From Lindgomyces ingoldianus (Eukaryota > Ascomycota > Dothideomycetes > Pleosporales > Lindgomycetaceae): 64,000 bases of DNA. The stretch is taken from positions 1,336,294-1,400,293 of the forward strand of contig NW_022985163.1 of assembly GCF_010093535.1 (NCBI RefSeq). Direction: 5' to 3'. The translations under genes were made by a program, and so were the position numbers. The notes beneath the pieces are model-generated. The model saw nothing but the letters and a program-made list of their open reading frames with translations. It was not told the DNA's origin and ran no database searches. Below are positions 1 through 10,757 of the stretch, piece after piece (positions within the stretch are counted from its first letter, which is position 1; each line of letters opens with the position of its first letter).

Positions 1-437
1 TTTAAGCAGGTATACCTCTGCCTAGGCTAGCCTTGCGCCTACGCTGTCTGCGCGCTCGCCTAGCCTATTACTGCTGCTAGTAGCGCTTAAGCTAGCGCCT
101 AAGCTAGAACCTACACTAAAGCATTGCATGTGCTGCGCTGTAAAGACTATAAAGAATCTCTAGCATAAATAAATAGTAGGCCTATAGAGCTAGCCTTTTA
201 TTACTAAGCTAGACAGGCGCTAGGGGAATAAGTAAAAGTTAAGTTATTAAAGTAAGCTATAGTAGTACTCTTTATAGCTTAAAGTTATTAAAAAGATTAA
301 GTGCATTACATAAGCATAAAAAACTAGTAAGAAGGTAGCTATATAGTAAGTAAGCTAGTAGCAGTAGTAGTAAAAGGTCTTACTAGACTAGCTCTATAAG
401 CATTTTAGAGTTGCTTAGAAGAAGAGTAATTACCTCT
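1..437 (+). pseudogene. C-terminal end (GCR1_C region) of a RIP-destroyed Crypton-like gene
   Basis: This is the 3' part of a copy whose 5' part lies left of the window. Read through the stops, it shows the pattern of the fungal GCR1-type C-terminal DNA-binding domain: a W-x-E-W-like start, then a conserved 'TKLDRR.GNKW' stretch, then 'YSL.LKVI'. Most Trp and Gln codons have become TAG/TAA, the change RIP makes from TGG, CAG and CAA. It cannot encode a protein. The fuller copies are at 1681, 4949 and 8217. Confidence 0.75.
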
Positions 438-526
438 AGTTTTATAGTCCTAGTATTATATATAGTTATTATTATAAGAGTTAATTAATTAGTGTTTAGA
501 TAGTTATAGCTGCTAAGTAAAAATTT

Positions 527-675
527 TATTTTATATTATTTTATAATTTACTATGTCTTGTTATAATTTACTGTATTATTTTATAATATGCTGTGTTTTA
601 TTATAATTTACTACATTATTTTATAATTTACTATATTTTATTATAATTTACTATATTATTTTATAATTTACTATG
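527..675. repeat. 20-bp minisatellite, array copy 1 (cut by gap)
   Basis: Imperfect 20-bp units with core TATAATTTACT, alternating with TTATTT and TTTTAT tails. In the least mutated copy the core reads GCAATTTGCTGCA, so the AT-rich form here is the RIP product. The run is cut by the N gap. Confidence 0.8.
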
Positions 676-1110
676 NNNNNNNNNNNNNNNNNNNNNNNNN
701 NNNNNNNNNNNNNNNNNNNNNNNNNNNNNNNNNNNNNNNNNNNNNNNNNNNNNNNNNNNNNNNNNNNNNNNNNNNNNNNNNNNNNNNNNNNNNNNNNNNN
801 NNNNNNNNNNNNNNNNNNNNNNNNNNNNNNNNNNNNNNNNNNNNNNNNNNNNNNNNNNNNNNNNNNNNNNNNNNNNNNNNNNNNNNNNNNNNNNNNNNNN
901 NNNNNNNNNNNNNNNNNNNNNNNNNNNNNNNNNNNNNNNNNNNNNNNNNNNNNNNNNNNNNNNNNNNNNNNNNNNNNNNNNNNNNNNNNNNNNNNNNNNN
1001 NNNNNNNNNNNNNNNNNNNNNNNNNNNNNNNNNNNNNNNNNNNNNNNNNNNNNNNNNNNNNNNNNNNNNNNNNNNNNNNNNNNNNNNNNNNNNNNNNNNN
1101 NNNNNNNNNN
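676..1110. other. Assembly gap (435 N)
   Basis: Run of 435 unresolved bases inside copy 1 of the array, between the 20-bp minisatellite and the AC microsatellite. The equivalent interval in copies 2 and 3 is about 566 bp, so the gap is probably about 131 bp too short if copy 1 has the normal period. Open reading frames crossing it are meaningless. Confidence 0.99.
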
Positions 1111-1120
1111 CTCCTGTACT

Positions 1121-1142
1121 ACACACACACACACACACACAC
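1121..1142. repeat. (AC)11 microsatellite of the array unit
   Basis: Perfect AC dinucleotide run followed by ATATATGTATAGATAGAG. The same run is present at 4389-4410 and 7657-7678 in copies 2 and 3 at exactly the unit spacing, with the same length. Its CpA sites were not mutated although CpA is the preferred RIP target. Confidence 0.95.
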
Positions 1143-1680
1143 ATATATGTATAGATAGAGAGGCCCTAGGGCAGGCTAGGCCCTGCTCTTACCTTTATTT
1201 TAAGCTTAAGCTTTAGTGTGTACTACTTACTACTATATATACTCTCCCTTACTATACACACTTACTTAGAGGTAAGAGTAGAGTAAGGTAAGCAAGCATA
1301 AGTTTATAGCATAGGGTGTGTTATAAGCGTGTAGATGTTAACATTACAAACAACACTAAGCTACACACTAATGTGCACTATATTTTAGCTACAATTTATA
1401 AGCAGTAGCTAGAGAATACGCACTAGGTTTATGTTCTAAAGTAGAAGAAATTTAAAGTAGTATTCTTACCTGCCTGCCTACCTATCTGTGTATCTGTGTC
1501 TGTGCTAACTTCTGCGTCTAGGCGTTTTGTAAGAGGAAGTAGTACTATAATAGTAGCACTATTATAAAGGAAAAGCTACTACTTTTTTTAGTTAAAAAAG
1601 TTATAAACTAGCTCTTAAAAACTAAGTTTTATAAAGTAAAAAGTAATATTTTTTAAAATAAAACATATTTTACTTAGCAC

Positions 1681-3574
1681 TTAGTTTACACTTACATTAT
1701 AGCTATTACTAACCTCTAGTAAAAGCAGAAGGCGCTAAGCATAAATAGCTACTTATTACTATATGTAGATAGCATAAAAAAGTACCTTAAGTCTTTATAG
1801 TGTAAAAATGCCTAGTAAGATTAAGAGCAGTACACTAATAAAAGCAGAAACACACTACTTAATAGCTACACTAAGAATAAGTTTAAGCAGCTTTATAGCA
1901 AGCTATAGACACATAGCGCAGACGCAAGCTTGTCTTTAGCAATAGTAGAGTGTTACTTCTGTACACTAGTTAATCTTATGCTAGGCTACTATATGCTTAT
2001 GTGTAAAAGTAACTGCTGTTCTGTAGAGATCTTAGACCTATTTACTTTTAAGTTTAAAAGAAAAAGCCTTATACACTATATACCTTTAATATTTACTACT
2101 TATGTAAGTAAGCAGAACTAGCATAGCTAGCTTAAAATAATAAGTGTGCTATAGCATAAAAAGCTAATTTTTTACATGCTTAGCAGCCTAGCTTTTTACT
2201 TACTTTATTACTAGGACCTAGGCAATAAGCCCTTTTCTAACTTTAGTAAGTGCTTAGCCTAGTACTACATACAGCTAATTAAGGCTAGCATAGGTAATTA
2301 TACAGTAGCCTTCTTCTACAACTCCTAGCGCAACTAGGTTGTAAAGGTGTATAGTTACACTAAGATTTTATCTTAAAAAAAAACTTACTTTTTATATAGT
2401 AAAGTAGCTAAGCTAGTAGAGCTTAAAAAAGTTAGTAAAAATTAAATTTAGTAAGTAAGTAAGTAAAATTAAAAGTAAATAGTTAGCTACTACTTTAACT
2501 TACTACTATAAAAGTTTATAAGGTTTATAGCTAGCTATCTACTATAAATAAGCTGCTTTAAGATCTTTTATATAGCTATTATACTTTTAGATAAGCTTCT
2601 ATCTCTTATTTAGCTAGAGCTTAATGCGTAAAAGGGCTGCTTTAGCTTATATGCTAGCTAGATTAATAACTTAGCTATAAAAGGCCTTATAAGCTTACTA
2701 CTTTACTTTAGAAAGGTAATTTTTTAAGACTTAGTTACACTACACTAGCGCTTCTCTAGCTACCCTGTGTAGAGCTACCTAGTGTTCTAGCACAGGGTGT
2801 ATGCTGCCTTTGCTTAGGACATTAACGCGTCTTTTAACATAGAGGCAGCTTCTAGTTAGCTGTTAGTCTTATACTAGGTAATACCTTTACTTACTAACTA
2901 GCTTTAAGCACTAAATGCTTAAAATAAGTAGTAAATAAAAAAGCTTAAAAAAAAGCTTAAAAAAAAGCTTAATTATATGTGTAAGCTATAAAGATTATAG
3001 TTTTAGTAGCTATAGGTGCTTATGTCTAGCAGCCTTATGTTCTGCCTAGAGGCATTGCAGGCGCAGGGCGGTCTGCTGCTGCCACCACCTCCACTCAGGC
3101 ACACAGCAGCTGCGCTGCTGTCGCTGGCAGACGTAGATTTAAGCAGGTATACCTCTGCCTAGGCCAGCCTTGCGCCTACGCTGTCTGCGCGCTCGCCTAG
3201 CCTATTACTGCTGCTAGTAGCGCTTAAGCTAGCGCCTAAGCTAAAACCTGCACTAAAGCATTACATGTGCTATGCTGTAAAAACTATAAAAGATCTTTAG
3301 TGTAAATAAATAGTAGGCCTATAAGGCTAGCCTTCTATTACTAAGCTAGACAGGCGCTAGGGGAATAAGTAAAAGTTAAGTTATTAAAGTAAGCTATAGT
3401 AGTACTCTTTATAGCTTAAAGTTATTAAGAAAATTAGGCGCATTATATAAGTATAAAAAACTAGCAAAAAAGCAGCTATATAGTAAGTAAGCTAGTAGTA
3501 GTAGTAGTAAAGGGTCTTACTAGACTAGCTCTATAAGCATTTTAGAGTTGCTTAGAAGAAGAGTAATTACCCCT
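1681..3574 (+). pseudogene. RIP-destroyed Crypton-type tyrosine recombinase with GCR1_C domain (copy 1)
   Basis: One frame (codon starts at positions equal to 1 modulo 3) stays aligned for about 1.9 kb although it holds dozens of stops. Segments recognisable from the fungal Ndc10/CBF3-subunit-like family: 'ECYFCTLVNLMLGYY' and 'ILDLFTFKFK' near 1950-2070, 'FYLLY..DLGNKPF' near 2190, and, around 2440-2500, a degraded version of the recombinase block ending in the Tyr-bearing 'CYLNSLP' motif. The tail (3240-3560) matches a GCR1_C domain. The stops fall where the family has Gln, Arg or Trp, as RIP predicts. Cryptons use a tyrosine recombinase and move as circular DNA; that mechanism is known for the superfamily and not shown here. 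A short open stretch (1930-2121) is a fragment of this relic and not a gene. Confidence 0.82.
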
Positions 3575-3663
3575 AGTTTTATAGTCCTAGTATTATATAT
3601 AGTTATTATTATAAAAGTTAATTAATTAGTGTTTAGATAGTTATAGCTGCTAAGTAAGAATTT

Positions 3664-3896
3664 TATTTTATATTATTTTATAATTTACTATGTCTTGTTA
3701 TAATTTGCTGCATTATTCTGTAATATGCTGCGTTTTATTATAATTTACTATATTATTCTATAATTTACTATGTTTTATTATAATTTACTATATTATTTTA
3801 TAATTTACTATGTTTTTTTATAATTTACTACATTATTTTATAATTTACTACTTTTTATTATAATTTAATACATTATTTTGCAATTTACTGTATTAT
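3664..3896. repeat. 20-bp minisatellite, array copy 2
   Basis: About 11-12 imperfect 20-bp units at the same place in the 3268-bp unit as in the other copies, heavily shifted toward AT. Confidence 0.85.
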
Positions 3897-4297
3897 TAGA
3901 ATACTATATAAGCATAGTATACTTCTGTTACACTATAACATTTATAAAGAGGTACCTAGCAGCTATACAGTGCGTTCTTAGTAATGTAATAGCAATTATA
4001 ATGCAGCTTTATAGCGCTTTAAAGCTAAAGCAGCCTAGTAGCTATTATAAAACTAAAAATTAGGCTATTTATACATATAGCAGTGTAGATATTGCCTATA
4101 AAAAGTAGGTAATAAATATAAGTAGATACTAAAAGTTAATAAGCACATAGCTTTTTTTACTAGTAAAAATTTTACTAAGCTGCTAAATTAGCTATATAAA
4201 TGTTACTATAAATATACTATTAGTATTTAAGGCTATACTAAGCTTTAGCTAAGTTACTGTTTTACTTTTTAACTAATTACCTCCTACAGGTGTCTGC

Positions 4298-4339
4298 AGA
4301 TGTCCACCCCTAGCTCTCGCGCCCGTGCGGTGGACATCT
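4298..4339. repeat. 11-bp perfect inverted repeat in GC island (copy 2)
   Basis: AGATGTCCACC at 4298-4308 and GGTGGACATCT at 4329-4339 are perfect inverted repeats around a 20-bp GC-rich loop. They sit in a 150-bp GC-rich island (4281-4440) inside otherwise AT-saturated DNA. Possible recombinase or regulatory site of the element; function unknown. Confidence 0.8.
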
Positions 4340-4948
4340 CCTACTGCACCGGCCGCCTGCTGAGCCCGCCGCTGATGGCTCCTGTACTACACACACACAC
4401 ACACACACACATATATGTATAGATAGAGAGGCCCTAGGGCAGGCTAGGCCCTACTTTTACCTTTATCCTAAGCCTAAGCTTTAGTGTGCACTACTTACTG
4501 CTATATATACCTTCTCTTACTATACACACTTACTTAGAGGTAAGAGTAAAGTAAGGCAAGTAAGCATAGGTCTATAGCGCAGAGCGTGTTATAAGCATAT
4601 AAATATTAACATTGCAAACAACACTAAGCTACACACTAATGTGCACTATATTCTAGCTATAATTTATAAGTAGTAGCTAAAGAATATACACTAGGTTTAT
4701 GTTCTAAAGTAAAAGGAATTTAAGGTAGTATTCTTACCTACCTACCTACCTATCTATGTGTCTGTGTCTGTGCTAACTCCCACATCTAGGTGTTTTATAA
4801 GAGGAAGTAGTACTATAATAGTAGCACTATTATAAAGAAAAAGCTGCTACTTTTTTTAGTTAAAAAAGTTATAAACTAGCCCTTAAAAACTAGGTTTTAT
4901 AAAGTAAAAAGTAATATCTTTTAAAATAAAATATATTTTACTTAGCGC

Positions 4949-6842
4949 TTAGTTTACGCTTATATTATAGCTATTACTAACCTCTAGTAAAAGCAGAAGG
5001 CGCTAGGCATAAATAGCTACCTATTACTGCGTGTAGATAGTGTAAGAGAGTACCTTAGGTTTTTACAGCGTAAGGATGCCTAGCAAGATTAAGAGCAGTA
5101 CACTAATAAAAGCAAAAACATGCTGCTTAACAGCTACACTAAGGACAAGTTTAAGCAGCTCTGTAGTAAGCTGTAGACATATAGCGTAGACACAAGCTTA
5201 TTTTTAGTAATAGTAGAGTGTTACTTCTATACGCTAGTTAATCTTATGCTAGGCTACTACATGCTTATATATAAAGGTAACTACTGTTCTATAGAGATCT
5301 TAAACCTGTTTACTTTTAAGTTTAAAAAAAAAAGCTTTATATACTACATGCTTCTAATATTTACTACTTATGTAAGTAAGCAGAACTAGCATAGCTAGCT
5401 TAAAATAATAAGTGCACTATAGTATAAAAAGCTAATTCTTTACATGCTTAGCAGCCTAGCCTTTTACCTGCTCTATTACTAAGACCTAGGCAATAAGCCC
5501 TTTTCTAACTTTAGTAAGTGCTTAGCCTAGTACTATATATAGCTAATTAAGGCTAGCATAGGTAATTATATAGCAGCCTTCTCTTATAACTTCTAGTGTA
5601 ACTAGGTTATAAAGGTGTATAGTTACACTAGAATTTTATCTTAAAAAAAAACTTACTTTTTACATAGTAAAGCAGCTAAGCTAGTAGAGCTTAAAAAAGT
5701 TAGTAAAGATTAAATTTAGTAAGTAAGTAAATAAAATTAAAAGTAAATAGTTAGCTACTACTTTAACTTACTACTATAAAAGTTTATAAGGTCTATAGCT
5801 AGCTATCTACTATAAATAGGCTACTTTAAGATCTTTTATATAGCTATTATACCTTTAGACAAGCTCTTATCTCTTATCTAGCTAAAGCTTAATGTGTAGA
5901 AGGGCTGCTTTAGCTTACACACTAGCTAGATTAATAACTTAGCTATAAAAGGCTTTATAAGCCTACTACTTTACTTTAAAGAGGTAATTTTTTAGGACTT
6001 AGTTGCACTGCGCTAGCACTTCTTTAGCCACCCTGTGTAGAGCTACCTAGTGTTCTAGCACAGGGTGTACGCTGCCTTTACTTAGGACATTAACGTGTCT
6101 CTTAATGTAAAGGCAGCTCCTAGTTAGCTGTTAGTCTTATACTAGGTAATACCTCTACTTACTAACTAGCTTTAAGCGCTAAATGCTTAAAATAAGTAGT
6201 AAATAAAAAAGCTTAAAAAAAAGCTTAAAAAAAAGCTTAATTATATATATAAGCTATAAAGATTATAGTTTTAGCAGCTGCAAGTGCTTACATCTAGTAG
6301 CCTTATGTTCTGCCTAGAGGCATTGCAGGCGCAGGGCGGTCTGCTGCTGCCACCACCTCCACTCAGGCACACAGCAGCTGCGCCGCCGTCGCTGGCAGAC
6401 GTAGATTTAAGCAGGTATACCTCTGCCTAGGCCAGCCTTACGCCTACGCTGTCTGCGCGCTTGCCTAGCCTATTACTGCTACTAGCAGCGCTTAAGCTAG
6501 CGCCTAAGCTAGAACCTGCACTAAAGCATTACATGTGCTGTGCTATAAGAACTATAGAGGATCTCTAGCGTAAATAAATAGTAGGCCTATAAGGCTAGCT
6601 TTCTATTACTAAGCTAGACAGGCGCTAGGGGAATAAATAAAAGTTAAGTTGTTAAAGTAAACTATAGTAGTACTTTTTATAGCTTAAAGTTATTAAAAAA
6701 ATTAAGCACATTACATAAGTATAAAAAACTAGTAAAAAGGTAGCTATATAGTAAGTAAGCTAGTAGTAGCAGTAGTAAAAGGTTTTACTAGACTAGCTCT
6801 ACAAGCATTTTAGAGTTGCTTAAAAAAAAAGCAATTACCTCT
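4949..6842 (+). pseudogene. RIP-destroyed Crypton-type tyrosine recombinase with GCR1_C domain (copy 2)
   Basis: Exactly 3268 bp downstream of copy 1 and colinear with it. The same frame carries the same degraded recombinase and GCR1_C blocks, with largely the same TAG/TAA positions plus some private transitions. No open stretch is long enough for expression. The GC-rich segment at 6300-6440 (Leu/Pro/Ala hinge between the two domains) has escaped mutation, as in the other copies. Confidence 0.82.
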
Positions 6843-6931
6843 AGTTTTATAGTCCTAGTATTATATATAGTTATTATTATAAGAGTTAATTAATTAGTGT
6901 TTAAATAGTTATAGCTACTAAGTAAAGATTT

Positions 6932-7164
6932 TATTTTACATTATTTTATAATTTACTATGTCTTGTTGTAATTTACTACATTATTCTGCAATATGCTGTG
7001 TCTTATTATAATTTACTATATTATTCTATAATTTACTATGTTTTATTATAATTTACTATATTATTTTATAATTTACTATGTCTTTTTATAATTTACTATA
7101 TTATTCTGTAATTTACTACTTTTTATTATAATTTAATACATTATTCTGCAATTTACTGCATTAT
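6932..7164. repeat. 20-bp minisatellite, array copy 3
   Basis: Same minisatellite, exactly 3268 bp from the copy at 3664. Differences between copies are transitions, with no visible gain or loss of units. Confidence 0.85.
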
Positions 7165-7565
7165 TAGAATACTGTGTAAGCACAGTATACTTCTGTTACA
7201 CTGTGACATTTATAAAGAGGTACCTAGTAGCTATACAGTGCGTTTCTAGTAACATAATAGCAATTATAATGCAGCTCTGCAGCGCTTTAAAGCTAAAGCA
7301 GCCTAGCAGCTATTATAAGACTAAAAATTAAGCTATTTACACATATAGTAGCATAGATATTGCCTATAAAAAGTAGGTAATAAATATAAGTAAATACTAA
7401 AAGTTAATAAGCACATAGCTTTTTTTACTAGCAAAAATTTTACTAAGCTGCTAAATTAGCTATATAAATATTACTATAAATATACTATTAGTATTTAAGG
7501 CTATACTAAGCCTTAGCTAAGTTACTGTTTTACTTCTTAACTAATTACCTCCTGCAGGTGTCTGC

Positions 7566-7607
7566 AGATGTCCACCCCCAGCTCTTGCGCCTGTGCGGTG
7601 GACATCT
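7566..7607. repeat. 11-bp perfect inverted repeat in GC island (copy 3)
   Basis: Identical stem to the one at 4298-4339, 3268 bp downstream. The loop differs only by transitions. Both arms stay perfectly paired in two copies despite heavy mutation around them. Confidence 0.8.
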
Positions 7608-8216
7608 CCTACTGCACCGGCCGCCTGCTGAGCCCGCTGCTGATGGCTCCTGTACTACACACACACACACACACACACATATATGTATAGATAGAGAGGC
7701 CCTAGGGCAGGCTAGGCCCTGCTCTTACCTTTATTTTAAGCCTAAGCTTTAGTGTGTACTGCTTACTGCTATATATACTTTCTCTTACTATACACACTTA
7801 CTTAGGGGTAAGAGTAGGGTAAGGCAAGCAAGTATAGGTCTATAGTGTAGGGTGTGTTGTAAGCGCGTAGATATTAACATTATAAATAACACTAAGCTAC
7901 ACGCTAATATGCACTATATCCTAGCTATAATTTATAAGTAGTAGCTAGAGAATACGCACTAGGTTTATGTTCTAAAGTAAAAGAAATTTAAAGTAGTATT
8001 CTTGCCTACCTGCCTACTTATCTATGTGTCTGTGTCTGTGCTAACTCTTATGTCTAGGCGTTTTATAAAAGGAAGTAGTACTATAATAGTAGCACTATTA
8101 TAAAAAAGAAGCTACTGCTTTTTTTAGTTAAAAAAGTTATAAACTAGCCCTTAAAAACTAGGTCTTATAAAGTAAAAAGTAACATCTCTTAAAATAAAAT
8201 ATGTTTTGCCTAGTGC

Positions 8217-10110
8217 TTAGTTTACACTTATATTATAGCTATTACTAACTTTTAGTAAGAGTAGAAGGCGCTAGGCATAAACAGCTACCTATTACTATGT
8301 GTAGATAGTGTAAGGGAGTACCTTAGGTCTTTATAGCGTAAAGATGCCTAGTAAGATTAAGAGCAGTACACTAATAAAAGCAAAGACATGCTGCTTAATA
8401 GCTACACTAAGGATAAGTTTAAGCAGCTTTATAGTAAGCTATAGACATATAGTGTAGACGCAAGCTTGTTTTTAGCAACAGTAGAGTGTTACTTCTATAT
8501 GCTAGTTAATCTTATGCTAGGCTACTATATACTTATATATAGAGGCAACTGCTATTCTGTAAAGATCTTAAACTTATTTACTTTTAAGTTTAAAAAAAAA
8601 AGCCTTACATACTACATGCCTTTAATATTTACTACTTATGTAAGTAAGTAGAACTAGCATAGCTAGCTTAAAATAATAAGTGTGCTGTAGCATAAAAAGC
8701 TAATTTTTTGTATGCTTAGTAGCCTAGCCTTCTACCTACTTTATTACTAAGACCTAGGCAACAAGCCCTTTTCTAACTTTAGTAAGTGCTTAGCCTAGTA
8801 CTATATATAGCTAATTAAGGCTAGCATAGGCAATTATATAGCAGCCTTCTCCTACAACTTCTAGCGCAACTAGGTTGTAAAGGTGTATAGTTACACTAAA
8901 ATCTTATTTTAAAAAAAAACTTACTTTTTACATAGTAAAACAGCTAAGCTAGTAAAGCTTAAAAAAGTTAGTAAAAATTAAATTTAGTAAGTAAGTAAGT
9001 AAAATTAAAAGTAAATAGTTAGCTGCTACTTTAACTTACTACTATAAAAGTTTATAAGGTCTATAGCTAGCTATCTGCTATAAATAAGCTGCTTTAAGAT
9101 CTCTTGCATAGCTATTATGCTTTTAGACAAGCTTCTGTCTCTTATCTAGCTAAAGCTTAATGCGTAGAAGGGCTGCTTTAGCTTACATACTAGCTAGATT
9201 AATAACCTAGCTATAAGGGGCCTTATAAGCCTACTACTCTACTTTAAAAAGGTAATTCTTTAGGACTTAGTTACGCTGCGCTAGCGCTTCTCTAGCCACC
9301 CTGTGTAGAGCCACCTAGTGTTCTAGCACAGGGCGTATGCTGCCTTTACTTAGGACATTAACGCGTCTCTTAACGCAGAGGCAGCTTCTAGTTAGCTATT
9401 AGTTTTATACTAAGTAATACTTTTACTTACTAACTAGCTCTAAGCGCTAAATGCTTAAAATAAGTAGTAAATAAAAAAGCTTAAAAAAGAGCTTAAAAAA
9501 AAGCTTAATTATGTATGTAAGCTATAAAAATTATAGTCTTAGTAGCTGCAAGTGCTTATGTCTAGCAGCCTTATGTTCCGCCTAGAGGCATCGCAGGCGC
9601 AGGGCGGTCTGCTGCTGCTACTACCTCCACTCAGGCACACAGCAGCTGCGCCGCTGTTGCTGGCAGACGTAGATTTAAGCAGGTATACCTCTGCCTAGGC
9701 CAGCCTCGCGCCTACGCTGTCTGCGCGCTTGCCTAGCCTATTGCCGCTGCTAGTAGCGCTTAAGCTAGCGCCTAAGCTAAAACCTGCACTAAAGCATTAC
9801 ATGTGCTGCGCTATAAGAACTATAAAGGATCTCTAGCACAAATAAACAGTAGGCCTGTAGGGCTAGCCTTCTATTGCTAAGCTAGACAGGCGCTAGGGGA
9901 ATAAATAAAGGTTAAGTTATTAGAGTAAGCTATAGTAGTACTTTTTATAGCTTAAAGTTATTAAAAAGATTAGGCGCATTATATAGGCATAAAGGACTAG
10001 TAAGAAGGTAGCTATATAGCAAGTAAGCTAGCAGCAGCAGTAGTAGAGGGTCTTACTAAACTAGCTCTGCAAGCATCTTAGAGTTGCTTAAAAGAAGAGC
10101 AATTACCCCT
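8217..10110 (+). pseudogene. RIP-destroyed Crypton-type tyrosine recombinase with GCR1_C domain (copy 3)
   Basis: Third colinear copy. The longest open fragment (8466-8651) reads the same 'ECYF.MLVNLMLGYY' segment as copy 1. The 3' third (after about 9600) retains more C and G than in copies 1 and 2, the start of the fading RIP signal that continues into the truncated fourth unit. No intact reading frame. Confidence 0.82.
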
Positions 10111-10199
10111 AGTTTTATAGTCCTAGTATTATATATAGTTATTATTATAAAAGTTAATTAATTAGTGTTTAAATAGTTATAGCTGCTAAGTAAGAATTT

Positions 10200-10432
10200 T
10201 ATTTTACATTATTCTATAATTTACTGCGTCTTATTGCAATTTGCTGCATTATTCTGTAATATGCTGCGTCTTGTTGCAATTTACTGTATTGTTCTGCAAT
10301 TTACTGTGTTTTGTTATAATTTACTATATTATTCTATAATTTACTGCGTCTTTTTATAATTTACTGCATTATTCTATAATTTGCTGCTTTTTGTTGCAAT
10401 TTAATACATTATTTTGCAATTTACTGCATTAT
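10200..10432. repeat. 20-bp minisatellite, array copy 4 (least mutated)
   Basis: Best preserved version: units such as TGCAATTTGCTGCATTATTC are still visible, showing that the original unit is 20 bp with core GCAATTTGCTGCA. A small related run occurs at 43241-43292. Confidence 0.85.
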
Positions 10433-10604
10433 TAGAATACTATGCAAGCACAGTATACTTCTGTCACACTGTAACATTTATAAAGAGGTACCTAGCAGCC
10501 ATACAGTGTGTTCCTAGCAACGTAATAGCAATTATAATGCAGCTCTGCAGCGCTTTAAAGCTAGAGCAGCCTGGCAGCTATTATAAGACCAAAAATCAGG
10601 CTAT

Positions 10605-10757
10605 TTGCACATGTGGCGGCGTAGATATCGCCCATGGAGGGTGGGCAATGGACATGGGTGGATACTGGAAGTTGATGAGCGCACGGCCCCCCCTGCTAGC
10701 GAAAATCTCGCTAAGCCGCTGAATCAGCCATACAAATGTTGCTGTAGATATACTATT
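10605..10757 (+). repeat. Unmutated terminal segment of the array
   Basis: These 150 bp are colinear with 4069-4221 in copy 2. I compared them base by base: every difference is C here and T in copy 2, or G here and A in copy 2, with no indels or transversions. This is therefore the near-ancestral sequence of the unit end. Homology stops at about 10757, the junction with single-copy DNA. The open frames on both strands here (10596-10946) are by-products of the higher GC content and I do not support them as genes. Confidence 0.85.

Larger units (their letters stand above)
1..10757 (+). repeat. Tandem array of a 3268-bp Crypton-like unit, RIP-mutated
   Basis: A head-to-tail repeat. The same landmark (tttaagcaggtatacc) occurs at 1, 3138, 6406 and 9674, so two consecutive periods are exactly 3268 bp. 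Copy 1 is short only because of the assembly gap, and copy 4 stops near 10757. Copies differ from one another mainly by C/T and G/A transitions with hardly any indels. The sequence is very AT-rich and full of TA dinucleotides, as expected after RIP. Each unit holds one degraded coding region, a 20-bp minisatellite, an AC microsatellite and a GC-rich hairpin. If the array end at 10757 is the natural element end, one element runs roughly 4222-7489 with the coding region in its middle. This is a transposon-derived array; the left edge lies outside the window. Confidence 0.93.

Noticed and set aside
661..1158. Open frames of about 160 codons on both strands
   Set aside because: They consist almost wholly of the N gap plus the AC microsatellite and carry no information.
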